From contig CAMXCT020006760.1 of the NCBI GenBank assembly GCA_947184155.2, forward strand, positions 50,001-114,000: a DNA stretch of 64,000 nt, given 5' to 3'. The stretch is from Cladocopium goreaui (lineage: Eukaryota > Sar > Dinophyceae > Suessiales > Symbiodiniaceae). Under the pieces are notes generated by a model. That model saw nothing but the letters and a program-made list of their open reading frames with translations, did not search any database and was not told the DNA's origin. Of this stretch, positions 1 through 13,208 are shown in pieces. The number at the start of each line of letters is the position of its first letter. Positions within the stretch are counted from its first letter, which is position 1. A program made the position numbers and the translations under genes.

Positions 1-2090
1 ATCTGGCATTCTCGCATGTGTTCGGGTCCAGGCGTGGCCCAGAGAAACGAAGGCAAGGAGTCAAGAAGTGAGTTGCACCTTTGTTAAAATCTACAAGACC
101 CTCAGCTGGTGGGGAACAAAAAATGGAAAAATATGGAAAAATAATGATAGATTGTGATAGATTGATCTTATCAGCAAAATTCCCTCCTGATAGTGAACGG
201 TAAATTGGGGACAATTTGGATGTCACTCGTTGGACGCGGAAAACCCTCTGCCGCAGAGAGAATAAACTCCTTGCGTCTAGTGAAGAAAGCACACAATCTA
301 CAAGTGCCATTAGTCGGCTTCCAAAAACATAAGACCTGCTAAAAACATCGCTGACACAACACGGCTGCCCTCAAAAGTCAGAACGCAGGGTTGCGACTGT
401 CCCAAGCAAGGTGCATCATCGGACAAGCAAGGTGCACAAGTTTGGCAAATCCGAAAACAGCTGTGGTAAACCCAATATTTGTTTTAAAAAAAACTTCCGC
501 TATTTCAGGGAAAAACCAGGGTGAACCAGGGTAGCATCCCTAAATATCCTGTGATAAACCCACTTGCCTCATCTGAACAGGTGGACGTCGCACTGTAGTA
601 AGACCTGGGCCGAAACCCACCTAGGCTGCGGAAACTCAACATGGAACCCGTAAAGAGAAGGACCCTAAAACCGTATCTACATGTTACTATACATAATATA
701 CCATAATATACCTATTAAATTTTGGGAGTAAGTGGGCTCTTTGTGTATCGATACAGCTCCCGATTTCAAATATCAACCATCCCTGGCCACCTTTGGGCCT
801 TAGCCTTGAGGTACTTTGAACCCGTCCATCCTCACAACTTGGCCATTGGCGCATGGCTACGACAGCTATCATCACCGACCTCAGCTCGGCTTGAAGTTTT
901 CGTACGAAAAGATACAAAAAAGTCAGGCAAAGCCCCAAAGAACCTGAGAGTTGCTGTTTCTTGACCTCAATTTTTTGGGGCCCAGAACCTGCAAACATTA
1001 AGGGCTTGGGCCAAAATTGATGTGGCGTCTAACTCCACGGGCCAGTTGCCCAAGTTTACATCATGGTGACGTGACCTCCCGACAATCGTTTCTTTAAAAA
1101 CAAGGACACGTTACACTCCGGTAAGTTAACATAGCTATGGAAAATCGCAATATGTTCAATAGGTAAATAAAGGTGTAAATGATCTAGACATGGACCAGTT
1201 TCCATGGTTATGTAAAAAAAATGCCAGAGAGTAACCAGCAACAACCCCAGTAAAGAGGGTATGTCAACCTTCTACCGTTGGTCACCAAGTGGCTCGAGCG
1301 GCGCGGGCATTACTGCGGCGTGGAGATGTGGGCTGAAGCTTGGCCTAGCGAGGAAAATTGGAGAAATTTAGATCTAAGTTGGATAAACAATGAGAATCAT
1401 AAGATACGGTGGGATAAACTGTTGATGAAACATGCCAAAACATGGCAAAATCATGAGATGGTTTCCTACATGCAAAGGACGTATCATGGTCCTCATCTCC
1501 AAAAAATAGGAGATACAACAGCAAAATAGCTGTACCAAATCAAGAGCTGCCTTCGATTGGTGTAATATGTGTGGACTTGTCAAATTCATCAGCAAGATAT
1601 CATGGAACAGAACACAAAAAAATAAAAGAGATTTCATGGCCGATAAGAATGGATGACAATGGACAATAAGATCTACCTCCCCTAATCAAACATGGCTGGA
1701 AAGTCCCCCATTTCTAGATGGTTTTCCCAGCTAGAAACCCCATCAACAATGGCCATTTGTCTAGTGGATATATACTATAATATGGCATTGATATAATATG
1801 GATATAATATGGATATATATATATATATGCTATAATGTACTGTATTCCCTCTAGATTCTCTAGATCCATCCCTCTCGCAATTGAAGAGTTTAGGAAGTGG
1901 AACAATCAAGGTTTCACTTCAGTAAATCATCATATTCATAAATCATTCAAGCAATTGCAAAGTCTTCGTTTACTGAAGGGTAACCCCCTGCTTGGTGAAA
2001 TCAGTCTTCCCTCATGCCTCGAGCTGGTGGTTTTCGCGTCTTCGCCTTGGAGATGGTATGGGAGTGCAATAAGTGATCAACTGATCAACA
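1..2090. other. No supported gene
   Basis: Open frames here are short and not protein-like. A decayed palindromic element with the motif GTTAACATAGCTATGGAAAAT lies near 1108-1215. Confidence 0.4.
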
Positions 2091-2106
2091 TGTGACATGC
2101 ATGTAA

Positions 2107-2173
2107 ATGCATGTATATGTATATGCATGTATGTATGTATGTATGTATGTATGTATGTATGTATGTATGTATG

Positions 2174-2204
<31 letters not shown>

Positions 2205-3665
2205 TGTATGTAATGTATGTAATGTATGTAATGTATGTAATGTATGTAATGTAGGTAATGTATGTAATGTATGTAATGTATGTAATGTATGTAATGTATG
2301 TAATGTATGTAATGTATGTAATGTATGTAATGTATGTAATGTATGTAATGTATGTAATGTATGAATGTATGTAATGTATGTAATGTATGTAATGTATGTA
2401 ATGTATGTAATGTATGTAATGTATGTAATGTATGGAATGTATGGAATGTATGTAATGTATGTAATGTATGTAATGTATGTAATGTATGTAATGTATGTAA
2501 TGTATGTAATGTATGTAATGTATGTAATGTATGTAATGTATGTAATGTATGTAATGTATGTAATGTATGTAATGTATGTAATGTATGTATGTATGTAATG
2601 GAATGTAATGGAATGTAATGGAATGTAATGGAATGTAATGTAATGTAATGTAATGTATGTAATGTATGTAATGTATGTAATGTATGTAATGTATGTAATG
2701 TATGTAATGTATGTAATGTATGTAATGTATGTAATGTATGTAATGTATGTAATGTATGTAATGTATGTAATGTATGTATGTAATGTATGTAATGTATGTA
2801 ATGTATGTAATGTATGTAATGTATGTAATGTATGTAATGTATGTAATGTATGTAATGTATGTAATGTATGTAATGTATGTAATGTATGTAATGTATGTAA
2901 TGCATGTAATGTATGTAATGTATGTAATGATGTAATGTATGTAAAATATGTAATGCATGTAATGTATGTAATGTATGTAATGTATGTAATGTATGTAATG
3001 TATGTAATGTATGTAATGTATGTAATGTATGTAATGTATGTAATGTATGTAATGTATGTAATGTATGTAATGTATGTGTAATGTATGTAATGTATGTAAT
3101 GTATGTAATGTATGTAATGTATGTAATGTAGGTAATGTAGGTAATGTAGGTAATGTAGGTAATGTAGGTAATGTATGTATGTATGTATGTATGTATGTAT
3201 GTATGTATGTATTTATGTATGTATGTATGTATGTATGTACGCATGTATGTATGTATGTACGTAGGTCTGTGTGTCTGTGTGTCTGTGTGTCTGTATGTAT
3301 GTATGTACGTACGTACGTACGTACGTCTGTGGGTCTGTGTGTCTGTGTGTCTGTGTGTCTGTGTGTCTGTCTGTATGTATGCATGTATGCATCTATGCAT
3401 GTATGCATGTATGCATGTATGCATGTATGCATGTATGCATGTATGCATGTATGCATGTACACACACACACACATATATATATATATACACATGTATAGAT
3501 GCATGTGTAATCTCACATGCATACATAATCTCATATGTACATATACATACATACAGACATACATACATACATACACACACACATACATACATACACACAT
3601 ACACACATACATGCATACATGCATACATGCATACATGCATACATGCATACATGCATGTATGTATA
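2107..3665. repeat. TGTA / AATGTATGT satellite-like array
   Basis: Starts as (TGTA)n to about 2200, then about 950 bp of a 9-bp unit AATGTATGT with variant blocks (GGAATGTAAT near 2598-2650, AATGTAGGT near 3120-3170). It continues as (GTGTGTCT)n and (GTATGCAT)n to about 3456. From 3457 the strand composition flips to CA-rich CATACATA text to about 3660. The long open frames made of repeated Met-Tyr-Val or His-Tyr-Ile residues are repeat artefacts. Confidence 0.93.
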
Positions 3666-3679
3666 TGCTCGGAAAATCA

Positions 3680-5980
3680 TAGTTCATCGTAATCCAATCC
3701 CCCAAGTTTCATGTGTTGAGAAAAATGATCATTACTTGGGGTTTGTCTGAAAATGTGGCATTATCATAAATTATCGGTATACCAAGTGGCCATTGGATAA
3801 TAGTGAAAATGCTGATCAAGGTTGAAACAAACACATCGGAAGGATATGTAATTCTTATGGTTGCTAACTTTGGGCACCCTGATTAAACAGCTGACTGACC
3901 TATGCGAGAACTTCGCCCGAAATGTTAAGCATCAAAGATGCCATGAAGTGATAGGCACAGTAACTCGCAATCCTATGGTAGCAAGCAGAATGTGTGTAGA
4001 TTAGCTTACCGTTTAAGGTGCCAACATGTTGCATCTGATGCGGCGAACTGTTCAATCCACTGGAATTGGTTGTGAAACAAGTCATCCCCCCAGGTTGCGA
4101 AAAGATCCGTGGCTCCCGAACAGCGGTAGCAGCAGTGCTGGCTTCGCTGGGGTCCTGGCACCACTGGCAGGTCAGGTGCCATGGGGTTTGGGCCAAAAAT
4201 ATGGCAATAGAATAGGGAATATATAAATGTATAATATTGTATAATAATAATAATAGTAATAATAATAACAATAATAATAATCATAATAATAGATATATAT
4301 GTGTGTGTTTACATAAACTATGTATAATGTACTCGCACATTATATATAATTGTGAGGGATGTGTCTGAGAATTGTGTATATCATGGTATGCCTCCAAAAT
4401 GATTTTCTTTAACCAGATTGAAACCCTGATGTTGGATAGCTCTAACCTTGGAGCAGGGGGGAAGCATGGAGAGAAATGCCCCCCACTACCTTTTCCAAGC
4501 GAAAAAATCACCGATGGAGAGCCCGCCAATTTTTCCAGAAACTAGAATAAACTAGTTGCATTTACTAGTTGACGCATGTTAACTCGCCTTGGGCCCGAAA
4601 AAGTGATTTTAAACAATGCGGGAAAAACCACGAGAAAAAACATTAAAAAACACTTCACCATTGAATCATTCTGTCACGGGTGCGGTCTCTGGATGCTTCG
4701 ATTTCTGATGCTCCTTTCTTGCGGCTCGCTGGGCGCAATGACCTGGCCCCGAGCCAAAGATCCAGTGGGCAACCCTTGGGGACCCTTGGGAACATTTGGA
4801 GGTTTCCCAAAATGGCAAAAACCCCCAAATCATCCATTTATATAATGGTATTTTCCATTGTAAAACTTCCATTTTGGGGTACCCCCTTTTGGGAAACCTG
4901 GTTTGGGTGATGTGGAAAACGCCAGGGTTCACATTAAAGCCTGATGAAAGGGAGTATCACTGCGAGCACCCCAAATTCCCAACCCAAACTATCAGGGAAC
5001 TATTCCCTGAGTATGATGCATAATAAGACTAGATACCCCAACATGTGTCAAATCAAGGTTGTTCGTCAATTTGAATTGAACCCTTGTGAAAAGCCCGTAA
5101 ATTGATCAAAACCGCATTTTGTGGCTTTGGGTTTGCTATTTTGCTTGGTTTGCCCAAAAAACAATTTGATGTCCATGTGATGGTTTGGCTTCTCAGGAGT
5201 CTGAGACTCACTACTTGCCTCGAAAGGGTGCTAGATTGAGCGGTACGGGGTTCCCAAAAAGGAAGAAGTGACTGTACACGGTTGGTTCAGCACCTTTTAT
5301 TGAAATACATCGTTGCCTGGGTTTGCTCATGGGACCTGTCTTTGGATAGCAATCAGCTAACAGCTACAGTAACAGCTTCATCACAAGGGATATCGGTTCT
5401 GAAAGCAAAACGGGGTCCGCATATACAGCTGCAATGTGCCTTGCAAACATTATTCACCCCCAAAATTGCCTGCCCATTCTTGTCCCCATTCGACCCTGGT
5501 GTCTTACCTTTTCAGGGGTTCACCTGGGCACCACTTGGGTTACCCCCAACACTCCAAAGAAACGGGGGGAAGATTTGACAAACGAAGAAGTCAAGTCGCG
5601 TAAAATCACTAAATGCCACCCTGCAAATTCTTTTTTCATCAAGATCTTACAGCTCAACGGCCCGAACTCTGAAACCCCCACCTGGATTTGAGGAGTTTCA
5701 CCTGGCGGCCAGTGTTCCCCGATCCTCACAGCTGGGTGAGAGTAATTCAATTTATATATATGTAACCAATAAAAATGTTTTGGAAGAGTAACAAGATGGA
5801 AGCCACGAACCCGAATGTATTCACGTTCTTGGACTACGAGTGAAAACCTTTGTACTAGGAAAACGAACCTTTTTTTTCATGCATCGTGCGCTCATATCGT
5901 CTCAGCGAAGGCACCTGATCAACAGTTCACAAAGAGACAGCTAGCTCACAAACACACATGGAAAACATCGTTTGAAGACA
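3680..5980. other. No supported gene; one palindromic element
   Basis: A short AAT microsatellite lies at 4234-4290 and a palindromic element at 4798-4900. On the minus strand at about 4190-4090 two overlapping frames look faintly coding (WCQDPSEASTAATAVREP), but no complete exon can be supported. Confidence 0.4.
4798..4900. mobile_element. MITE-like palindrome, family 2
   Basis: The left arm GGAGGTTTCCCAAAATGG pairs with the right arm CTTTTGGGAAACCT. The interior has GGGGTACCCCC. About 103 bp. Confidence 0.65.
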
Positions 5981-5989
5981 GTATGGCGA

Positions 5990-6790
5990 CGACACTCTTG
6001 GAAACACTCCTTGAAGACACTCTTGGAAAAAACACTATTGGCAAACACTCCTGCAAGACACTTTTGGAAGACACTCTTGTCAGACACTCCCCCTTCAAAG
6101 ACACAAAAAGACACCAAAAAAAACGCCAGCGCAACAAATCACCGGCCCAACACAACGCAATCACCAACGCAACAGAGTCAACAGCACAACAAAATCACCT
6201 GCTCAAACATAGTCGCCAACGCAAACAACATCACCAGCGCAACAAAACCACCAGCGCAACAAATCACCAGCACAACAAAATCACCAGCACTTCGAAATCA
6301 CCAGTACAACGAAATCACCAGCACAACAAAACCACCAGCAAAACAAAATCACCAGCACAACAACATCACCAGCGCAACAAAATCACCAGCACTTCGAAAT
6401 CACCAGTACAACGAAATCACCAGCACAACGAAATCACCAGGACGACAACATCACCAGCGCAACGAAATCACCAGCGCAATGAAATCACCAGCACAACAAC
6501 ATCACCAGCACAACAAAATCACCAGCACTTCGAAATCACCAGTACAACGAAATCACCAGCACAACGAAATCACCAGGACGACAACATCACCAGCGCAACG
6601 AAATCACCAGGACGACAACATCACCAGCGCAACGAAATCACCAGCACAACAAAATCACCAGCACAACAAAATCACCGGCAGAACAACATCACCAGCACAA
6701 CAACAACAACACCAGCACAACGAGATCACCACCAGCAGCACAACAACATCACCAGCACAACAACAGCACCAGCGCAATGAAATCACAACG
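5990..6790. repeat. Minisatellites with about 22-bp and 15-16-bp units
   Basis: From about 5990 to 6100 there are degenerate copies of GACACTCTTGGAAACACTCC. From about 6240 to 6790 a unit close to AAATCACCAGCACAAC is repeated some 35 times with variants (GCGCAACG, ACTTCG, GGACGACAAC). Open frames rich in Lys-Ser-Pro-Ala-Gln are products of the repeat. Confidence 0.9.
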
Positions 6791-7368
6791 AAATCACTAG
6801 CGCAACACAACGAAAGCACCAGCGCAGCCGTCAAATGCAAAACACAATAGAATTGTGCACAATAAGCGCCGAAAAGCAGCTCCAAAAACCGGATTTCGAC
6901 ATCCAAGCTCCAAAAATATGGAATTTTGCAACGTTTTTTAATTAGAGTTTTAAAAGGCAAATGAAAGCCGTCAAAAGGAGAAAAAGTGACACGTGAACAC
7001 CATTCTCGTTGCAATTACAATGGGATTGACGAGGAACACCTTTGCAAAACACGATATACCTAAACACGCTTACAATGCGATGAACAGCCGTCATGTGCAA
7101 AACATCAAAACACAACAAAACTGCGCACGCAAATGACATCCAGGAGCACTTGGAAACAGCTCTTACAATGCGACTACCAGCCGTCACGTGCAAAACACAA
7201 GAGAACTGCGGACGCAAGCGACATCCAGGAACAAAACGCAATCGCAGGGACTGGAAAAGCTGCAAAAGTATTGTGCCAGCCACAAAAAAAAAAAACGCAA
7301 ATCGACGGATCCAAAGTGACGAGTTCACGTGGCACCTACAATGCATTTAGCACGTGTGACAGTGAGGA

Positions 7369-8050
7369 GTGTAAAATGTAGAGTGTGGAGTGTGGAGTGT
7401 AAAGTGTGGAGTGAGGAGTGTAAAGTGCAAAGTGTAAAGTGTAAAGTGTGGAGTGTAAAGTGTAGAGTGTGGAGTGAGGAGTGTAAAGTGTAAAGTGTGG
7501 AGTGTGGAGTGTAGTGTAGAGTGTGGAGTGTGGAGTGTGGAGTGGAAAGTGTAGAGTGTGGAGTGTGGAGTGTAGAGTGTAAAGTGTAGAGTGTAAAGTG
7601 TAGACTGTGGAGTGTGGAGTGTAAAGTGTAGAGTGTGGAGTGTAGAGTGTGGAGTGTAGAGTGTAGAGTGTGGATTGCGGAGTGGAAAGTGTAGAGTGTG
7701 GAGTGTGGAAAGAAAGGAGCGTGTGTAAAGTGTGGAGTGTGGAGTGTAAAGTGTGGAGTGGGGAGTGTAAAGTGCAAAGTGCAAAGTGTAAAGTGTAAAG
7801 TGTGGAGTGTAAAGTGTAGACTGTGGAGTGAGGAGTGTAAAGTGTAAAGTGTGGAGCGTGGAGTGTAAAGTGTAGAGTGTGGAGTGTGGAGTGGAAAGTG
7901 TAGAGTGTGGAGTGTGGAGTGTAGAGTGTAAAGTGCAGAGTGTAAAGTGTAGAGTGTGGAGTGTGGAGTGAGGAGTGTACAGTGTGGAGTGTAGAATGTG
8001 GAGTGTAGATTGTGGAGTGTAAAGTGTAGAGTGTAAAGTGTGGAGTGCAT
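7369..8050. repeat. GTGTGGAGTGTAAA minisatellite
   Basis: About 680 bp of 7-bp based units (AGTGTGG, AGTGTAA, AGTGTAG) with no fixed higher order. All minus frames stay open with repeated Leu-His-Ser-Thr text, which is an artefact. Confidence 0.9.
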
Positions 8051-8100
8051 TGTTGCGCCAGCCACACAAAAGAAATTTTGACACGGTATAAAACAGGTTG

Positions 8101-8630
8101 GAATGTCACAAAGTGCCACGCCTGCCACGCAAAACGACATGACAACCTGCTTGGAAACCTTCGAAAAGGAGAGGTTTTGCAGCTTCCCCCATAGACACGG
8201 CGACCTGTCTAAAAAACCAGGGACTCGAGACGAGAGACGTGGGCGCGGCAAAACGAGCATTTCGTGCGAGACTTCCTCCAATTTTGACGCTTTCGACACA
8301 TTATCAAACAAGCTGGAATGTCACAAAGTGCCACGCCTGGCACGCAAAACGACATGACAACCTGCTTGGAAACCTTCGAAAAGGAGAGGTTTTGCAGCTT
8401 CCCCCATAGACACGGCGACCTGTCTAGAAAACCAGAGACTCGAGACGAGAGACGTGGGCGCGGCAAAACGAGCATTTCGTGCGAGACTTCCTCCAATTTT
8501 GACGCTTTCGACACATTATCAAACAAGCTGGAATGTCACACAGTGCCACGCCTGCCACGCAAAACGACATGACAACCTGCTTGGAAACCTTCGAAAAGGA
8601 GAGGTTTTGCAGCTTCCCCCATAGACACGG
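8101..8630. repeat. 215-bp tandem repeat, 2.5 copies
   Basis: The word GAATGTCACA recurs at 8101, 8316 and 8531, exactly 215 bp apart. The third copy stops near 8630 and runs into a CGACGACG-rich stretch to about 8690. Copies differ at only a few bases, so the duplication is young. Confidence 0.92.
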
Positions 8631-9249
8631 AATGAACGACGCGACGACGACGCGACGACGACGACGCGACGGCGACCCGACGAGCCACTCGAGGCGAACA
8701 AGGGTCCAGCCCCCAGACTCCCAGACTATATAAGGGAACCCTTCGCTACGCATTCGGGAAATTACACTATTTTTTATGGATGATAACATTTCACTCTGAT
8801 ATTTTTATGAAATGTTGATATGATATCGGATAATTTTGGGTGTGTCTTAAAATAACGTATGCCCCCTCACATGTTGACTTTAAGGGGAAAATGAATGAAC
8901 ATGATGGTAATCCATTGAAATTGGGTGCACCCTATTTTGACACAGACCAATGTGTGTCATTCACGTTCAATCCACCAAAATAATGCCAATCATATTTGTT
9001 TGGCATCATCATTCCAAACATCGCTTTAAAAGCACGGAACATGAACAGATCTCATTCCAAAACTGCTGGAAATGGTGAAAACATAGTTTCTTGCTTCAAC
9101 TCTAATTTCAAAAAGAGAAACACGTTGAAACTTTCAGTTCAAAAAGTGGATAAACCTCCACCCTTCGTGGCCTAGTTGACCTGTTCCGCAAACTGGCCTG
9201 GCCTGGCACAAAAACACCATTTGTGGGGTTGGTATTTACTATATGTGAA

Positions 9250-9694
9250 TACTGTACATATATATATACATACATACATTACATTACATTACATTACATT
9301 ACATTACATTACCATACATTACCATACATTACCATACATTACCATACATTACCATGCATACATACATACATACATACATACATAACATAACATAACATAA
9401 CATACCATAACATAACATACATACATACATACATACATACCATTACATACATTACATACATTACATTACATTACATTACATTACATTACATTACATTACA
9501 CATTACATTACATTACATTACACATTACATTATACATTACATTATACATTACATTACATTACATTACATTACATTACATACATACATACATTACATTAAT
9601 ACATACATACATACATACATACATAACATAACATAACATAACATAACATTACGTTACATTACATTACAATACATTACATTACATTACATTACAT

Positions 9695-9726
<32 letters not shown>

Positions 9727-9730
9727 TATA
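9250..9730. repeat. ACATT / ACATA microsatellite block
   Basis: Pentamer ACATT runs are mixed with ACATA tetramer and AACAT runs. The block sits inside the first copy of the duplicated region and is almost absent from the second copy. Confidence 0.9.
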
Positions 9731-9978
9731 TAATATATGTGTGTGACACACATACTATACATCATATTAGATAGATACATTGCATACATATCATACATAC
9801 ATTCCATCAAAGAAAAGATCTTAAATATTGGAAATTAGGAAGATAAAAAAAATGATTTTGCTACACATTGGGATACTGATGGTCAGAAAATCTCCATCCA
9901 TGTTGAGTGGTGCAGGATATCACCAATTTGCATGGAGACTTGCTGCAATTCTTCCACTGAACTGATCTTGGGAATATA

Positions 9979-10083
9979 TACCCCCTGGTAAATTAACATA
10001 GATCCTGAAAATAGCCTAGTTTTAATGGAAACTAATCTTCCAACCCCTATCTGCCAGGGTCTACGTTAATTTACCAAAGGGTA
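9979..10083. mobile_element. MITE-like palindrome, family 1 subtype b
   Basis: Begins TACCCCCTGGTAAATTAACA and ends ATTTACCAAAGGGTA. The arms carry ATAGATCCTG and its complement, unlike the main type. A second copy lies at 11623-11735 in the duplicated block. Confidence 0.65.
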
Positions 10084-11045
10084 GATCAACTTTGAAAATT
10101 GGAGTTTATTCACGGGGGTTAGTTGAAGATAAAAACCCAAAAACATCGATTTCACATCCAAATTAGGAAGGCTTTGATAGATCACCCCAGTCCCACCTGT
10201 GAGCAGATTGGCCTTGGCTTGGGATAGCCCCTCACTTGGATCGGTGGGTTCAAGGAACTATGCGAACCAGAAGGGGTGACAAACAGTTTCAAGTGCAAAA
10301 TCTACGTTAGAATGTCAGGCATTTAGAGTTACTATGTCACTATAATCATAAAAATATTCTATAATTCATCGGTTGTCCTTCCCGGGATCGGTTCTTCCCG
10401 GAATAGCCCCCACATATCCCCACGGTGTTTTTCGTGAAGTCTTTCCGCGGGGCAGAGGTTGAGGATTGCCTCTTGCCAACTTGCGTCTCCTTGCCCCAGT
10501 GTCATCCCTCATGAAAGTGGGCATATTGCAGTGTCATCCTGAAATACCAGGGTAAAGCTATGGATCTACCCTTTGGCAAACCAAGCTGGCAATGGAAAAT
10601 CCTCAATTGACATTCATCTGTGTCTGACGTGCTTAACCGGATATGGATCCCAACCATCCCAACAATCGAGATCGTAATAAACATCACCCAACAAATCAGC
10701 CGTATGCCGCTGCCCAATTTCATAAACCCCAATTGGGCAGAGGTTATTTTTGGGCGTGACTTCATAATGTCCAGAATGGTGTAAAGTTGACATTCTTGTC
10801 ATAATTTCAGATCAAATTTCCAACTCCCAGGCATCTTTTCGGGAGATGCTATGAGTTTCCAAAAAGCCCACAGTTTCCCCTGAGTTTTGGCCACCCTCCA
10901 GTATTTCCCAAACAAAACGGATGTCTTCATGGGAAAAACGTCCAGAATGGGGTGAATTTGCCGTTGCCCCTGTGTGAATACCAGAGGGTACTTCATCGAC
11001 TGTTCTTAGCTGGGATCAACTCTGAACTTCATATCTGCTTCAAAT

Positions 11046-11145
11046 NNNNNNNNNNNNNNNNNNNNNNNNNNNNNNNNNNNNNNNNNNNNNNNNNNNNNNN
11101 NNNNNNNNNNNNNNNNNNNNNNNNNNNNNNNNNNNNNNNNNNNNN
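11046..11145. other. Assembly gap (100 N)
   Basis: Exactly 100 N, the usual placeholder for a gap of unknown size. It falls at the junction of the two duplicated copies. Confidence 0.99.
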
Positions 11146-11359
11146 CTTCAACTCTACCTTCAAAAAGAGAAACACGTTGAAACTTTCACTTCAAAAAGTG
11201 GATAAACTTCCACCCTTCGTGGCCTAGTTCACCTGTTCCGCAAACTGGCCTGGCCTGGCACAAAAATCACCATTTCTGGGGTTGGTATTTACTATATGTG
11301 AATACTGTAAATATATATATATAGATATACACATACACACACATACATACATACATATA

Positions 11360-11390
<31 letters not shown>

Positions 11391-11622
11391 ACACACATAC
11401 TATACATCATATTAGATAGATACATTGCATACATATCATACATACATCCCATCAAAGAAAAGATCTTGAGGTACATTCCATATCATACATACATTCCATC
11501 ATACATATTGGGGTACTGATGGGCAGAAAATCTCCATCCATGTTGAGTCCATGGCGCAGGATATCACCAATTTGCATGGAGACTTGCTGCAAGTCTTCCA
11601 CTGAACTGATCTTGGGAATATA

Positions 11623-11735
11623 TACCCCCTGGTAAATTGGTAAATTAACATAGATCCTGAAAATAGCCTAGTTTTAATGGAAACTAATCTTCCAATCCCT
11701 ATCTGCCAGGGTCTATGTTAATTTACCAGAGGGTA
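11623..11735. mobile_element. MITE-like palindrome, family 1 subtype b, duplicate
   Basis: Copy of 9979-10083 with an 8-bp internal duplication (GGTAAATT) near the left end. It ends CCAGAGGGTA. Confidence 0.65.
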
Positions 11736-12660
11736 GATCAACTTTGAAAATTGGAGTTTATTCACGGGGGTTAGTTGAAGATAAAAACCCAAAAACATCG
11801 ATTTCACATCCAAATTAGGAAGGCTTTGATAGATCACCCCAGTCCCACCTGTGAGCAGATTGGCCTTGGCTTGGGATAGCCCCTCACTTGGATCGGTGGG
11901 TTCAAGGAACTATGCGAACCAGAAGGGGTGACAAACAGTTTCAAGTGCAAAATCTACGTTAGAATGTCAGGCATTTAGAGTTACTATGTCACTATAATCA
12001 TAAAAATATTCTATAATTCATCGGTTGTCCTTCCCGGGATCGGTTCTTCCCGGAATAGCCCCCACATATCCCCACGGTGTTTTTCGTGAAGTCTTTCCGC
12101 GGGGCAGAGGTTGAGGATTGCCTCTTGCCAACTTGCGTCTCCTTGCCCCAGTGTCATCCCTCATGAAAGTGGGCATATTGCAGTGTCATCCTGAAATGCC
12201 AGGGTAAAGCTATGGATCTACCCTTTGGCAAACCAAGCTGGCAATGGAAAATCCTCAATTGACATTCATCTGTGTCTGACGTGCTTAACCGGATATGGAT
12301 CCCAACCATCCCAACAATCGAGATCGTAATAAACATCACCCAACAAATCAGCCGTATGCCGCTGCCCAATTTCATAAATCCCAATTGGGCAGAGGTTATT
12401 TTTGGGCTTGACCTGGAGAAAAAAAAATGATTCATAATGTCCAGAATGGTGTAAAGTTGACATTCTTGTCATAATTTCAGATCAAATTTCCAACTCCCAG
12501 GCATCTTTTCGGGAGATGCTATGAGTTTCCAAAAAGCCCACAGTTTCCCCTGAGTTTTGGCCACCCTCCAGTAAATTCCCAAACAAAACGGATGTCTTCA
12601 TGGGAAAAACGTCCGACTGTTCTTAGTGAGACCAACTCTGAACTTCATATCTGCTTCAAA

Positions 12661-13060
12661 TTCGGCCCCCGCCGATTCCATGGCCATGCTTTTCTACCTG
12701 CCACAACCATGCAGCGTCACTTCGTCACTTATCCGAGACTTTTCCAAACAACGCGATTCGCAGATTTTACAACCGCGAAACGCGCGTTCACAAGCCATCT
12801 GGCACGGCCCCGTGCCACCGCGCCAATGCTTCAAAAAAACGCAACTGGTTGGTGGTTCCATCAACCTCACAACATATGAGAATCAATTTGGATCATCAGC
12901 ATCCCAAATCGTTATCAGGATTTCAATGCATATAGGGAGGAAAAATGATTGTATATTATATATATATACACCATCTTATACACCTAGGTCGAATATGTGA
13001 CTTGACACATGTTTTCTCACGACACGAAACCACCATTTTTCCAACTGCAGTCCCACGCGG
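12661..13060. other. No supported gene
   Basis: A plus-strand frame at 12592-12879 (HAFLPATTMQRHFVTYPRLF) looks somewhat protein-like but has no splice sites or neighbours to support it, and all other exons lie on the minus strand. Confidence 0.3.
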
Positions 13061-13061
13061 G

Positions 13062-13208
13062 TCAAATTTCGGCTCTGCGTTCTGAGATCTCATTCAGCGT
13101 GGGTTCGTGCACCTTTCGGAGCCTTCCCTTATCGAATTTGGTGAGGTGCAGCCATAGGCGCATGGGTTCATCGGCGTCGATGCGGCGATTTGGAGTGCTG
13201 AGGGTGGC
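13062..13208 (-). CDS. Possible terminal exon
   Basis: Encodes ATLSTPNRRIDADEPMRLWL, HLTKFDKGRLRKVHEPTLNE and ISERRAEI, then TGA. It starts after AACTGTCCAG. Amino-acid composition is protein-like but the family is unknown and no upstream exon is proven. Confidence 0.35.
   Translation of the reverse strand, partial: ATLSTPNRRIDADEPMRLWLHLTKFDKGRLRKVHEPTLNEISERRAEI

Larger units (their letters stand above)
9092..12660. repeat. Segmental duplication around an assembly gap
   Basis: Text from about 9092 to 11045 is repeated almost exactly at 11146-12660. Shared landmarks include CTTCAACTCTA at the left end, the CTTCCCGGGATCGGTTC stretch (10379, and again from about 12030) and GAACTTCATATCTGCTTCAAAT at the right end. 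Differences are the long ACATT block in copy 1, a short insertion near 12413 in copy 2, and a segment near 10945-11003 missing from copy 2. Confidence 0.9.

Noticed and set aside
2012..3705. Open frames over 540 codons on the minus strand
   Set aside because: They consist of repeated Thr-Leu-His-Tyr-Ile text from the AATGTATGT array; stop-free frames follow from the repeat, not from selection.
4080..4200. Possible exon on the minus strand (WCQDPSEASTAATAVREP)
   Set aside because: Two overlapping frames look equally plausible and no neighbouring exon in phase was found.
5815..6850. Frames of 292-321 codons rich in Lys-Ser-Pro-Ala-Gln
   Set aside because: They are products of the AAATCACCAGCACAAC minisatellite, open in more than one frame.
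7325..8311. Minus-strand frames of 245-328 codons
   Set aside because: They are produced by the AGTGTGG minisatellite; all three frames are open with the same Leu-His-Ser-Thr pattern.
10502..10765. Minus-strand frame repeated at 12154-12435
   Set aside because: It is present twice only because the block is duplicated; the protein text has no family features and frames differ between copies.
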